In this document: positions 17,229 through 26,511 of the stretch, piece after piece
Position numbering within the stretch: position 1 is the stretch's first letter
Layout of the letters: each line of letters opens with the position of its first letter
From: Costertonia aggregata
Lineage (GTDB): Bacteria; Bacteroidota; Bacteroidia; Flavobacteriales; Flavobacteriaceae
DNA: 64,000 bases
Direction: 5' to 3'
NCBI RefSeq assembly: GCF_013402795.1
Contig: NZ_CP058595.1
Coordinates: 1,957,501 to 2,021,500, forward strand
The notes under the pieces: model-generated
What the model was told of the DNA's origin: nothing
Seen by the model: only the letters and a program-made list of their open reading frames with translations
Database searches by the model: none
Translations under genes and position numbers: made by a program

Positions 17229-18248
17229 CTATAATGCGCTTTTAAACTGCTCTAAAAAGCGAACGTCATTTTCGCTTAATAAGCGAATATCGGAGATTTG
17301 ATGAAGCAATAGTGCGATACGATCTATGCCCATGCCAAAAGCAAAGCCGGAATATTCTTCTGGATCAATGTCACAATTGGTCAGAACATTGGGATCTACC
17401 ATACCGCAGCCCATAATTTCTAACCAACCCGTACCTTTGGTCATCCTATAATCGGCCTCGGTTTCCAGGCCCCAGTATACATCTACCTCTGCACTAGGCT
17501 CTGTAAACGGGAAGTAAGAAGGGCGCAGCCTTATTTTTGACTTCCCAAAGAGTTCTGTAGTAAAAAATTGTAGGGTTTGCTTTAAATCTGCAAAAGAAAC
17601 ATTTTTATCAATATACAACCCTTCTACCTGATGAAAAAAACAGTGTGAACGTGCCGATATAGCCTCGTTTCTGTAGACCCTGCCCGGTGATATGGTACGA
17701 ATGGGCGGCGTATTGCTCTCCATGTATCGCACCTGTACGGATGAGGTGTGCGTTCGCAATAATATATCGGGATTGGTCTGCACAAAAAATGTGTCCTGCA
17801 TGTCACGTGCCGGGTGGTATTCAGGCAGGTTCAATGCCGTGAAGTTATGCCAGTCATCCTCAATCTCTGGTCCTTCCGAAACATTAAAGCCTATTCTTGA
17901 AAAAATCTCTATAATTTGATTTTTAACTATGGATATAGGGTGGCGCGCACCTAGCTCAATAGGTTCTCCAGGTCGGGTAAGGTCGCCATAAACCCCAGTG
18001 TCGGCCACATTGCTTTCCATGGCTCCCTTTAAATCGTTTACCTTATCGGCAGCTACTTTTTTTAACTGATTTATAGCGAGTCCAAATTCTTTTTTCTGTT
18101 CGTTGGGGACATTTTTGAATTCGGCAAAGAAATCGTTCAATAATCCTTTTTTGCCCAAGTATTTTATTCGGAAAGCTTCGACCGCTTCGGCGGTATCGGC
18201 AGAAAACTGTTCAATCTCTTTAATATGCTTCTTTATCGTATCTATCAT
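17229..18248 (-). CDS. pheS: phenylalanyl-tRNA synthetase alpha subunit
   Basis: Charges tRNA-Phe together with PheT, which is not in this window. The 339 residues have an N-terminal coiled-coil (about 1-95) for tRNA contact and the class II core: EGPEIEDDWHNFTALN, TSSVQVRYME, motif 2 GRVYRNEAISARSH with FHQVEGLYID, and motif 3 FAFGMGIDRIALLL. Length is typical. Located between the SulP and carbonic anhydrase genes with its own promoter-like box. Confidence 0.97.
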   Translation of the reverse strand: MIDTIKKHIKEIEQFSADTAEAVEAFRIKYLGKKGLLNDFFAEFKNVPNEQKKEFGLAINQLKKVAADKVNDLKGAMESNVADTGVYGDLTRPGEPIELGARHPISIVKNQIIEIFSRIGFNVSEGPEIEDDWHNFTALNLPEYHPARDMQDTFFVQTNPDILLRTHTSSVQVRYMESNTPPIRTISPGRVYRNEAISARSHCFFHQVEGLYIDKNVSFADLKQTLQFFTTELFGKSKIRLRPSYFPFTEPSAEVDVYWGLETEADYRMTKGTGWLEIMGCGMVDPNVLTNCDIDPEEYSGFAFGMGIDRIALLLHQISDIRLLSENDVRFLEQFKSAL

Positions 18249-18266
18249 GATGGTTGACTAAAGCGG

Positions 18267-18274
18267 CAAATTTA
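18267..18274 (-). promoter_or_regulatory. TAnnTTTG -7 box upstream of pheS
   Basis: Minus-strand TAAATTTG is an exact consensus match 18 bases upstream of the pheS ATG. No -33 TTG is apparent. Confidence 0.4.
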
Positions 18275-18354
18275 AAACTTTATGGGTATCTATCTTACTG
18301 TTTAGCATACAAAAGCCATCTGTTTTTAAATGGAAGTGTTATGAATGTCCCTAT

Positions 18355-18987
18355 CTAAGAATCAAAGAAATTGACCTTGCCCGTTTCAATATCATACATG
18401 GCACCTACTATTTTTATTTCCCCGTTATCTTCCATTTCTTTTAGGACGGGACTTAAACTTCGCGTGTCTTCAATAGTCAATAATACGTTCTTACGGGCTA
18501 CCTCGTTTACAAAATCTATATTTTTTGAATTTCGGGAACTTTGGTTTTCTGGTTCGTTTACGGATCTCACCGCTGCCTTTATTTTATGTAGGAGGATGGT
18601 CAGATTTCCCATTTTGGCATCATCGCAGGCTCCCTTAACGGCACCACAGGCGGTATGTCCTAGAACTACAAGGACTTTGGTACCCGCCAATTTACATGCA
18701 AATTCTATACTGCCCAATATATCTTCATTTACAATGTTGCCAGCGACCCGTGCGCTAAAAATGTCGCCAACGCCTTGGTCAAAAATAAGCTCTGCTGAAA
18801 CCCTCGAATCTATACAGCTTAATACGGTAGCAAAAGGATATTGCCCAGAAGCTGTATCCTTTACCTGATCCAGAAGGTCACGTTCGGCCATTTTTGCGGC
18901 CACGAACCTTGAATTACCTTCTTTCAATAGTTCTATTGCCGAATTTGGGGTAATCGCCTCCTGCATTTCTTTTGTTTGTGCTTTCAT
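18355..18987 (-). CDS. beta-class carbonic anhydrase
   Basis: Interconverts CO2 and bicarbonate. In 210 residues the zinc ligands are clear: Cys58 and the Asp60-Arg62 dyad in SCIDSR, then His111 and Cys114 in LGHTACGA. No signal peptide is evident, so it is likely cytoplasmic. It lies 64 bases after the SulP gene at 19052-20632 on the same strand, a pairing that suggests bicarbonate uptake or CO2 retention. Confidence 0.93.
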   Translation of the reverse strand: MKAQTKEMQEAITPNSAIELLKEGNSRFVAAKMAERDLLDQVKDTASGQYPFATVLSCIDSRVSAELIFDQGVGDIFSARVAGNIVNEDILGSIEFACKLAGTKVLVVLGHTACGAVKGACDDAKMGNLTILLHKIKAAVRSVNEPENQSSRNSKNIDFVNEVARKNVLLTIEDTRSLSPVLKEMEDNGEIKIVGAMYDIETGKVNFFDS

Positions 18988-19051
18988 CTAATAATATTTT
19001 TTTATGGTCGTGCTTTGATTTTATATATCGCTGATAAACATTCCGTAATCG

Positions 19052-20632
19052 CTAAGCCGATTTAGGGATGAGTTTGAAAAATTCGATATAACTATCGGGA
19101 TTTTCAACAATGCCACGTTCAGAAATCAATTTTATATTGATATTCTTGCTTTTGGCCTTACTTGAAAAATCCTCTAAGATTTCAATTATATCGTTGTCCA
19201 AATATCGGGTTTTACGAACATCCAATTCAAGATACGAATCTTCCGGTAGACTGTCCAGTTCTTTCAGGATCGCCCCCTTATTGAAAAAGGTGACTTCCTC
19301 GGCCAATGTCATTTTTATTTTATGGACCCCGTTGCTGATATCCTCAATGTGCAGAAAATGTGAGTTTTGATAGCTTTTTATCAATATAACGATAATACCC
19401 ACGGCCAAACCAAGCCCGATACCTATAAGTAAATCTGTAAAAACAATGCCCAATACCGTAACTACGAAAGGGATAAACTGTTTCCAACCCATTTTATACA
19501 TACTTCTGAACAGCGATGGTTTTGCCAATTTAAAACCAACAATAAAAAGTATGGCGGCCAATACCGATAAGGGTATCATATTCAATAATTTGGGGATTAA
19601 GATCACCGAGATCAATAAAAAGAAACCGTGAATAATAGCAGACATTTTTGTTCTTCCTCCCGATTGAATATTGGCCGAACTACGCACTATAACCTGTGTT
19701 ACGGGCAAGCCCCCGATCATTCCCGAAACAATGTTTCCGGTGCCTTGGGCCAAAAGTTCCCTATTGGTTGGGGTTACGTTTTTATGTGGGTCCAACTTAT
19801 CGGTCGCTTCAACACATAATAGGGTTTCCAAACTGGCGACCAGTGCAATGGTAAATGCGGTTATCCATATTTGCGGATCGGTTATTGCACCAAAATTGGG
19901 AAAGCTGAATTGGGCCAAAAATGAAGATGCGTCCTCAGGTATGGGAACACTTACTAAATGATTTCCCGAAATGGCCAATGCAGGGTCATCCTTGGTCAAA
20001 ACAAAGAAAATAATACCAACTGCCACCGCAACCAAAGGACCTTGAACCAATTGAAAGATTTTTCCTTTCTTCGACAATACCTTGTCCCATAACAATAAAA
20101 TACCCAAACCTAAAATAGCAACTATTGTTGCACCAGGGCTTATGTTATTCAAAGTCTCGAAAATTTCGGAGAAGGTATTTTTACCGTCTACTTGAAAAAA
20201 CGCAAAATCCCCTTCAGGGTCGGGGTCATACCCGAAAAAATGCGGAATTTGCTTCAAAATTATGATGATCCCTATACCGGTAAGCATACCCTTGATTACA
20301 GAGGAAGGAAAATAATACCCTATAATACCTGCTTTCAACAGTCCAAACACTAATTGTATTATCCCGCCCAAAACAACGGCAAGTAGAAAATTCTGATACC
20401 CTCCCAGCGCTCCGATAGCGGTCAATACTATGGCCGCAAGACCAGCGGCAGGGCCACTGACCCCAATTTGTGAACCACTCAAGGCCCCGACCACTATACC
20501 ACCTACGATACCCGCTATTAATCCGGAAAATAATGGCGCTCCACTGGCCAGGGCAATTCCCAAGCATAAAGGCAACGCTACAAAAAATACAACGATACTC
20601 GCTGGTAAGTCGTTCTTCAAATATTTAAACAT
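19052..20632 (-). CDS. SulP-family transporter, probably bicarbonate
   Basis: 526 residues. Membrane region 1-400 with VVFFVALPLCLGIALASGAP at the start, SQIGVSGPAAGLAA near residue 57 and the LLAQGTGNIVSGMIGGLPVTQ segment near residue 290 characteristic of SulP; C-terminal STAS-like domain (about 430-520) with LELDVRKTRYLDNDIIEILE. It is upstream of the carbonic anhydrase gene, and SulP/carbonic anhydrase pairs (including fusions) are known in bacteria, so bicarbonate is the likeliest substrate. Distinct in sequence from the other SulP in the window. Confidence 0.88.
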   Translation of the reverse strand: MFKYLKNDLPASIVVFFVALPLCLGIALASGAPLFSGLIAGIVGGIVVGALSGSQIGVSGPAAGLAAIVLTAIGALGGYQNFLLAVVLGGIIQLVFGLLKAGIIGYYFPSSVIKGMLTGIGIIIILKQIPHFFGYDPDPEGDFAFFQVDGKNTFSEIFETLNNISPGATIVAILGLGILLLWDKVLSKKGKIFQLVQGPLVAVAVGIIFFVLTKDDPALAISGNHLVSVPIPEDASSFLAQFSFPNFGAITDPQIWITAFTIALVASLETLLCVEATDKLDPHKNVTPTNRELLAQGTGNIVSGMIGGLPVTQVIVRSSANIQSGGRTKMSAIIHGFFLLISVILIPKLLNMIPLSVLAAILFIVGFKLAKPSLFRSMYKMGWKQFIPFVVTVLGIVFTDLLIGIGLGLAVGIIVILIKSYQNSHFLHIEDISNGVHKIKMTLAEEVTFFNKGAILKELDSLPEDSYLELDVRKTRYLDNDIIEILEDFSSKAKSKNINIKLISERGIVENPDSYIEFFKLIPKSA

Positions 20633-20702
20633 ATTGTAAAGTGTTTGTGTTTTCTAAGATAAAAAAAAACAGGTTAGTCAAATAAAAAATCGAATACGAA
20701 AA

Positions 20703-21002
20703 CTAACCCATGTGTTTTGGTGGGGGCAGAAAAATCTCTATATCAAATCTACGGTAATTTTCTACGTACTGTGCAGAGTGCCTGTACAGAGTTGTGGCGG
20801 CAGGAACAATGATATTTGAGTAATTATTAATGAAATGATTTTTTTCGCTTAGTTCCTTTTTTTCTTTTGTGCTATCTTTCTCTTCGTTAAAGTCTGTGAT
20901 TATAAAGGTATCATTGCCCGACTTCATTAACTGTATTATAGCCGGGGCGACAACAGTCATGGTCAAAACCAAAGATAATATAAAGATGAATGATAATTTC
21001 AC
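20703..21002 (-). CDS. small membrane-anchored hypothetical protein
   Basis: 99 residues from a GTG start. The N-terminal KLSFIFILSLVLTMTVVAP is a signal peptide or anchor; a charged stretch (FNEEKDSTKEKKELSEK) follows, and the C-terminus is Pro-rich (EIFLPPPKHMG). Family not recognised. It lies 66 bases upstream of batE's stop side, on the same strand as the Bat genes and so at their downstream end; membership of that operon is unproven. Confidence 0.55.
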   Translation of the reverse strand: MKLSFIFILSLVLTMTVVAPAIIQLMKSGNDTFIITDFNEEKDSTKEKKELSEKNHFINNYSNIIVPAATTLYRHSAQYVENYRRFDIEIFLPPPKHMG

Positions 21003-21068
21003 ACTACGGTCTTAAGACGAGAAGCGTAAATATAAAAGTAATACTATTGGAACGCTGTTAAAGTTGTT

Positions 21069-21827
21069 TTAAAAATCCTTTAACAATTTTATATCCGTTT
21101 TCAATAACCATCCGGTTTTACCGTCTCCAAGTCGTATTTTATTGAAATCGCCGAGTTCTTCCAAAACATTCACTTTGGTGCCTTCATGCAATTTAAACAC
21201 TTCTTGGCTTCTTTCATTGGGTTCGGATTTGATTGAAATTTCTTCCGAAAAAACAATGGCCGGCCGGTCTGAGGTAAATTCAGTATACTGTAGAAAAGCA
21301 AATATCAAACATACGACAGCGGCTATTAAAGATATGGTTCCAGCGATGAAGGCGGTTCTTTTTTGACCGGCATATCTAAGGTAATAAAAAGCGATATAGA
21401 GCAATACAAAAAGAAGCATTAACCCAATGGCCCCATAGGCCCATTGATCAAAAGATAATGATCCTATGATGCTATCGTATATTTTTGAAAGTCCCGTTTT
21501 TGGCATAGTTTCAATGGCATCCAAAGTCATATTTTGTGCATAACCCAAATTGTTCCTTATTTCATTATCGCCAGGTTTCAACAATAATGCCTTTTCATAA
21601 TAGTAGATGCTTGGGGCGACCTTGTTCAATTTGTAATAGGAATTACCAAGATTAAAGTACAATTCGGCGGAGTGCTGACCATTATCCAATATTTTCAAAT
21701 AATTGTCTATGGCCTTTTGATATGCCCCGGAATTGTAAAAATCCGTGGCTTTGTTGAATAAAGCTTCATTTTGGGCATTTCCAAGAAAAGATACAAATAG
21801 TATGAAAATATAAAAGAATTGTCTCAT
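21069..21827 (-). CDS. batE: BatE: TPR and SH3-domain membrane protein
   Basis: 252 residues: signal peptide (MRQFFYIFILFVSFLGNAQ), about two tetratricopeptide repeats (ELYFNLGNSYYKLNKVAPSI and the following unit), two membrane helices (about 130-185) and a C-terminal bacterial SH3 domain (ISIKSEPNERSQEVFKLHEG, KTGWLLKTDIK). Last gene of the Bat operon; start is 2 bases after the batD stop. Bat proteins affect aerotolerance and envelope integrity in Bacteroides; the molecular role is not settled. Confidence 0.88.
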   Translation of the reverse strand: MRQFFYIFILFVSFLGNAQNEALFNKATDFYNSGAYQKAIDNYLKILDNGQHSAELYFNLGNSYYKLNKVAPSIYYYEKALLLKPGDNEIRNNLGYAQNMTLDAIETMPKTGLSKIYDSIIGSLSFDQWAYGAIGLMLLFVLLYIAFYYLRYAGQKRTAFIAGTISLIAAVVCLIFAFLQYTEFTSDRPAIVFSEEISIKSEPNERSQEVFKLHEGTKVNVLEELGDFNKIRLGDGKTGWLLKTDIKLLKDF

Positions 21828-21829
21828 GC

Positions 21830-23611
21830 CTAAAGTTGTTTGTCCAAATATGAGATTACCTCGCTCGCTTTATTGTAATCCTGTTTCATTTGTACGTCTG
21901 AAAAAGGACTGTAACGTGCCATTTCACAATTTTTGAGAAGACCAATGAATGCATCTTTAGTGGTATCGTCTACCTGTTTTTCCTCTAATAGTTCGGTAAT
22001 CTTGTCCTTGCTGAATTCCGAGGTTTCAATTTTAAGTTTTGCCTTTAGGTAATTGTGCAGGGCTTTTTCTAACGCAACGTAAAAAGCATCTTTATTGCCC
22101 AAGGCCTTTTTCGCGTTGGATAGATATTTTCTGGCCAATTTGTTCGCCCTTTTTATTCTATTGCCAACGACATCGCCAGCGATAGCTTCTCTTTTCTTTC
22201 TGAATAATATGGCTAGGGGAATTAGCAGTAACGGTAAAAGTAACCACAAGTAAAAACGGGTCGAACCCAAGAAATGGTCTAGACCTATTGCCGTTAAATT
22301 TGGGTTTAATTTTATAAAATTGAACTGGTCTCCCGTAGTGATCACCATTTGCTTATTGTTTGATACGATGGTACTGTTCGAGGTATTGTTGCTAGGCCCC
22401 TCGATAACATTTACCATTATTTCATCAGAAGTAAGCCTTACATACTTTTTGGTACTTGGATTAAAGTAGCTAAAATCTATACTTGGTATGGGGTACTTTC
22501 CTTTAAAAGAGGGTACAACGGTGTAACTATTGCTTACTTTACCTTGCATTCCCGAAAGTGTAGTGCGCACATTTTCCTTGAATTCGGGATCATACACTTC
22601 CAAGGATCCGGGTAAATTCAATTCCGGTAATTGAAATAGTTTAAGATTTCCTTTTCCGCTAACCTCGACTTTGGCCTGTAATGATTCCGATGCATTTAGC
22701 TTTGCCTTGCTCGTGGTCACGTTAAATTCAAAATTTCCTACGGCACCGCCAAAGTTTGCAGGTTTACCTTCGGTGGGCAAAGCCTTTACGTTTAGGGTTC
22801 TTCGTCCTGCAGAAACTACTTTGTTGGTCTGCGTGTAGATACGGCCTCCAAAAAAGTCACGTTTGTTGGTGGGTACTTCCAAAGTAACGTCTAGGGATAA
22901 GGGTTCAATTTCCAGCTTTCCGGATTTTTGGGGGTATAAAACCACTCTCTTTAACACTATAGAGCGATATTGTTTTCCTTTATAGGTGCTATTTTGGGTG
23001 TTGTATTTGGTAACGGGAATATCTTGACTCCAAAAGTTATTATATTTTGGATTGTCGACCGGATTAAATTGGGAAACGCTTATCGCCGGACTCACATATA
23101 GTTTGTAGACAACAGTTACCGCCTCATTTAGATAGGGATTGGTTTTGGAAACCTCAGCCACCAAATGTAGGTTTTCATCCGCAATATCATCTACGGTTTT
23201 TTCCCCGTTGGGCTTGTCCACTGCTGAGGTTACTTCTATGGTGACAGGTAAAGACTTATAGGTCTTACCGCCGATGACCACTGTTGATTGATTGATAGTG
23301 AATTTTCCTTGGGCGGTAGGGGCTAGGGTATAGGTGTATGTTTTACTGAAGCTTCTTTTACCATTGATCCATGAGTTGCTTATGTATTGGGAAGGGCCCA
23401 TCAAAACACGAAACCCCTTAAAATCGGGCGGAGTAAAATTATCACCGTCTTTGTTCATGGTAAAATCTACACGTAGCCTTTCATTAACGCCCAGCTTTTC
23501 TTTACTAACTTTCATTTCGAAAGTTACCCCATCGTTCTCTTGGGCCAGTCCCATGAAAGAAAGGAACGATATTGTAAATAAGAAACCATATTTTCTTAAG
23601 TGCAGGTACAT
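21830..23611 (-). CDS. batD: BatD: large beta-rich membrane-anchored protein
   Basis: 593 residues from the ATG overlapping the batC stop (TAATG); a TTG two codons upstream is less likely. Signal peptide at 1-25 ending in MGLAQ, a long periplasmic region of Ig-like BatD repeats (FEMKVSKEKLGVNERLRVDF, then further strands to about 430), one membrane helix near 450 (LWLLLPLLLIPLAILF) and a cytoplasmic helical tail with paired Lys/Glu. Matches the BatD (oxygen tolerance) family in order and topology. Confidence 0.9.
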   Translation of the reverse strand: MYLHLRKYGFLFTISFLSFMGLAQENDGVTFEMKVSKEKLGVNERLRVDFTMNKDGDNFTPPDFKGFRVLMGPSQYISNSWINGKRSFSKTYTYTLAPTAQGKFTINQSTVVIGGKTYKSLPVTIEVTSAVDKPNGEKTVDDIADENLHLVAEVSKTNPYLNEAVTVVYKLYVSPAISVSQFNPVDNPKYNNFWSQDIPVTKYNTQNSTYKGKQYRSIVLKRVVLYPQKSGKLEIEPLSLDVTLEVPTNKRDFFGGRIYTQTNKVVSAGRRTLNVKALPTEGKPANFGGAVGNFEFNVTTSKAKLNASESLQAKVEVSGKGNLKLFQLPELNLPGSLEVYDPEFKENVRTTLSGMQGKVSNSYTVVPSFKGKYPIPSIDFSYFNPSTKKYVRLTSDEIMVNVIEGPSNNTSNSTIVSNNKQMVITTGDQFNFIKLNPNLTAIGLDHFLGSTRFYLWLLLPLLLIPLAILFRKKREAIAGDVVGNRIKRANKLARKYLSNAKKALGNKDAFYVALEKALHNYLKAKLKIETSEFSKDKITELLEEKQVDDTTKDAFIGLLKNCEMARYSPFSDVQMKQDYNKASEVISYLDKQL

Positions 23612-24462
23612 TACCAATCTTTTTCGTTTTTGACCTTAACACCTTTTACTTTTTGGGCGTTTATTTTTTCTTGGACTTTTTTCTCATTGTTCTGCATAGC
23701 TCTTAACAAATTCTGAATTTGTTGCTTGCTCAACTGGTTTGGTCTAGGTTGTTTTTGCTCTTGTTGGTCTCCTTGCCCGGGATTCTTTTTTTGTTCTTTT
23801 TTTTCGTCACCGTCCGCTTTTTTATTGTCTTCTTTTTGTTGGTCCCCTTTATCGCCCTTGTCACCCTGATCTTTGTTCTCGTCCTGTTTTTGGTCTCCTT
23901 TGTTATCTTCTTTATTGTCCCCTTCGTCCTTTTTGTCTTTGTTTTGGTCTTTATCCTGATTGTCCTGATTATCCTTATTGTCTTTGTTTTGATCGTTCTT
24001 TTGCTCTTCCTGTTCTTTTTTCAGCATTTCTTTGGCCAAGGCTAGGTTATACCGGGTTTCCTCGTCTTTTGGATTATTTCGAAGCGCTTCTTTATAGGCT
24101 TCTACCGCTTTTTGATATTCTTTGTTCTTCATGAACACATTGCCCATATTATGATAGGCCTTGTGCTTTGCCGTTTTGTCCTCTGCCAGCTCCCCCGCTT
24201 GTTTAAAACGCCCAAAAGCTTCATTATAACTTTCCTTTTGGTAATAGGCATTGCCCAAATTGTAGGGTGCTGCAATATTTTCGGTACTTTTGGATATGGC
24301 CTTTCTGTAATCCGCTTCGGCATCGGCAAATTTATCTTCCGACAATTGTTTGTTGGCTTCCCAAGTTAAATTCTTGGATGCTTTTAACGCTTTTTTTGAT
24401 TCTTCTTCCTGTGCAAAAGCAAAAAGGGTAAGCAAGAACAATATGTAAGTGATTCTTTTCAT
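23611..24462 (-). CDS. batC: BatC: TPR protein with charged low-complexity tail
   Basis: 283 residues: signal peptide (MKRITYILFLLTLFAFAQ), three to four TPR units (NIAAPYNLGNAYYQKESYNE, HKAYHNMGNVFMKNKEYQKA, RYNLALAKEMLKKEQEEQK), then from about residue 150 to 245 a run made almost only of Asp, Glu, Lys, Asn, Gln and Gly, and a short ordered C-terminus. The tail is a clear low-complexity feature of BatC proteins. Overlaps batD by one base. Confidence 0.9.
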   Translation of the reverse strand: MKRITYILFLLTLFAFAQEEESKKALKASKNLTWEANKQLSEDKFADAEADYRKAISKSTENIAAPYNLGNAYYQKESYNEAFGRFKQAGELAEDKTAKHKAYHNMGNVFMKNKEYQKAVEAYKEALRNNPKDEETRYNLALAKEMLKKEQEEQKNDQNKDNKDNQDNQDKDQNKDKKDEGDNKEDNKGDQKQDENKDQGDKGDKGDQQKEDNKKADGDEKKEQKKNPGQGDQQEQKQPRPNQLSKQQIQNLLRAMQNNEKKVQEKINAQKVKGVKVKNEKDW

Positions 24463-24463
24463 G

Positions 24464-25510
24464 TTACTCTACAATTTCTTCGTTGAACAAGTTCAATTTT
24501 TTCAACCACTGTGTTTTTCTATCCAATAAAAAGATGTCCAAGAATAAAAACATCAAGCCTATGCCCAAAAACCATTGAAATTGGTCCTTGAATTCTGCAA
24601 ATTGTTTGGCTTCGAACTCTTTCTTGTCCATTTGATTTAATTGTTCCTTTATAAACTCTACAGCGGCCTCTGTATTGGCCCCGTTAATATATTGCCCGTT
24701 ACCTTCATCCGCGATGTCGTCCAAAATTTCCTCGTTTAATTTGGTGATTACCACTTCGCCTTTACCGTCTTTTTTCAAACTCTCCACAATACCGTTTCTT
24801 TTTAAGGGAATCGGCGCACCTTTGGCATTACCTACACCAACGGTAAAAATTCGTATACCTTCTTCAACGGCTTTTTCAACCGCTCCCAAAGTTGAACCTT
24901 CCGAATGGTCTTCCCCATCGGAAATTATGAACAGCACTCTATTGGTCTGCTCTTCATCATCAAAATACGTGGCCGCCAGTTCAATAGCTTCATTGATCGC
25001 CGTTCCTTGGGAAGACAACATATCGGTATTCATACTCTGTAAGAACATTTTGGCCGCACCATAATCGGTGGTGATGGGCAATTGAGGAAATGCTTGACCC
25101 GCATAGGCAATAATACCTATACGGTCACTTGCCAATTGGTTGATGATTTCGGACACCAATCGCTTTGCCTTTTCCAAACGGTTTGGTGCAATATCCTCGG
25201 CCAACATGCTTTTGGAAACATCCAGTGCAAACACAATATCAACACCTTCCCTTTTTACGGTTTCCAATTTCGTGCCAATTTTTGGATTGACCAGCCCAAG
25301 GGTCAAAAATGTGAGCCCGAGTAGAAAGAAAATCAATTTTAAGGTAGATTTGAATCTGGACCTATTGGGTGTCAAGCGTTTTAAGAGCGATACATCGGCA
25401 AACTGTTTTTGCTTCTTTTTTTTCCAAATTTGGAGCATTATAAAGAAGAGTGCCATTACCGGGATAATGCACAGGAGATACAAATATGTTTTTTCGTCTA
25501 ATTGAACCAT
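24464..25510 (-). CDS. batB: BatB: von Willebrand factor A membrane protein
   Basis: 348 residues with two N-terminal membrane helices, a VWA domain (about 88-280) whose MIDAS motif is FALDVSKSM with a later ISDGEDH, and a C-terminal helix (FLGIGLMFLFLDIFLL). The VWA domain faces the periplasm by family topology. Paralog of the upstream BatA. Start lies 2 bases before the batA stop region; batC follows by 1 base. Confidence 0.92.
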   Translation of the reverse strand: MVQLDEKTYLYLLCIIPVMALFFIMLQIWKKKKQKQFADVSLLKRLTPNRSRFKSTLKLIFFLLGLTFLTLGLVNPKIGTKLETVKREGVDIVFALDVSKSMLAEDIAPNRLEKAKRLVSEIINQLASDRIGIIAYAGQAFPQLPITTDYGAAKMFLQSMNTDMLSSQGTAINEAIELAATYFDDEEQTNRVLFIISDGEDHSEGSTLGAVEKAVEEGIRIFTVGVGNAKGAPIPLKRNGIVESLKKDGKGEVVITKLNEEILDDIADEGNGQYINGANTEAAVEFIKEQLNQMDKKEFEAKQFAEFKDQFQWFLGIGLMFLFLDIFLLDRKTQWLKKLNLFNEEIVE

Positions 25511-25512
25511 TT

Positions 25513-26511
25513 TTAAATAAAACTTCTAAACAAGGTGTTTCTACATACCCATTCCACTAGCAGTAAAGCTCCGGCGAGATATATCCAAGGCCTAAACTTC
25601 TCCTCATAGCGAGTGTATTTGAATTCTTCTATTTCGGTTTTTTCCAATTTGTTTATTTCATCATAAATAGCTTCCAGTTTTTCATTATCGGTCGCCCTAA
25701 AATATTTTCCACCTGTGGCTTTGGCAATATCCTTCAACAGGTTTTCATCTATTTCTACCTGGCGCATGCCATACCTAAAAGAGCCGTCTGCATTATATGC
25801 GATCGGGGAAAGCGCGTTCCCGTTGGTGCCCAACCCAATGGTGTATGTCTTAATGTCAAATTCCACGGCAAGGTCGGCAGCGGTCTGCGGTTCTATAAAA
25901 CCGGAATTGTTCACACCATCCGTCAATAAAATAATGACCTTGCTTATCGCCTTACTCTCCTTTAAACGGTTGACTGATGTTGCAAGACCCATACCTATTG
26001 CCGTACCATCGTTCAATTGCCCATAGGTTATTTCTCTCAACGCATTCAATACGATGGATTTATCGCTCGTAATGGGTGTTTTGGTGTAACTCTCACCGGC
26101 ATACGCCACAAGGCCTATACGGTCATTGGGGCGTTGTTTTATAAAATCGGCGGCCACTTCTTTTAAAGCCGAGAGCCTGTTGGGTTTTAAGTCGCGCGCC
26201 AACATACTTGAAGAAACGTCTATGGCCATAACGATGTCAATACCCTTGGTGGTCTTTGTTCTAGACGATACATCTTTTGTTTGCGGGCGGGCCATTGCCG
26301 TTATTATGGCGGCCAGGGCCAATAAGCGCAGGGCAAGGAGCAAAGGCTTTAATTTAGGAAGAAAGCTACTTGTTGAAAACCCTTTTGTGCTCGAAATCCT
26401 TAGCGATGCGTTCTCTTGTTTTCGCTTAAAAAAATACCAAAGCACGGCCATTGGAAGCAATAAGAGCAACCAAAAAAATTGTGGGTTCGCAAATTGGACG
26501 TTCTCCAGCAT
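25513..26511 (-). CDS. batA: BatA: von Willebrand factor A membrane protein
   Basis: 332 residues. Two N-terminal helices (FWLLLLLLPMAVLWYFF and a second near 60), VWA domain with MIDAS MAIDVSSSM and ILLTDGVNN, and a C-terminal helix (WIYLAGALLLVEWV). The start abuts the stop of the 576-residue gene, so the operon is continuous. BatA and BatB are thought to act together with MoxR ATPase. Confidence 0.92.
   Translation of the reverse strand: MLENVQFANPQFFWLLLLLPMAVLWYFFKRKQENASLRISSTKGFSTSSFLPKLKPLLLALRLLALAAIITAMARPQTKDVSSRTKTTKGIDIVMAIDVSSSMLARDLKPNRLSALKEVAADFIKQRPNDRIGLVAYAGESYTKTPITSDKSIVLNALREITYGQLNDGTAIGMGLATSVNRLKESKAISKVIILLTDGVNNSGFIEPQTAADLAVEFDIKTYTIGLGTNGNALSPIAYNADGSFRYGMRQVEIDENLLKDIAKATGGKYFRATDNEKLEAIYDEINKLEKTEIEEFKYTRYEEKFRPWIYLAGALLLVEWVCRNTLFRSFI

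Noticed and set aside
23719-24045. 108-residue very hydrophobic plus-strand reading frame
   Set aside because: It is the mirror of the charged low-complexity tail of BatC; the Val/Leu/Phe richness is only the complement of Asp/Lys/Asn codons.
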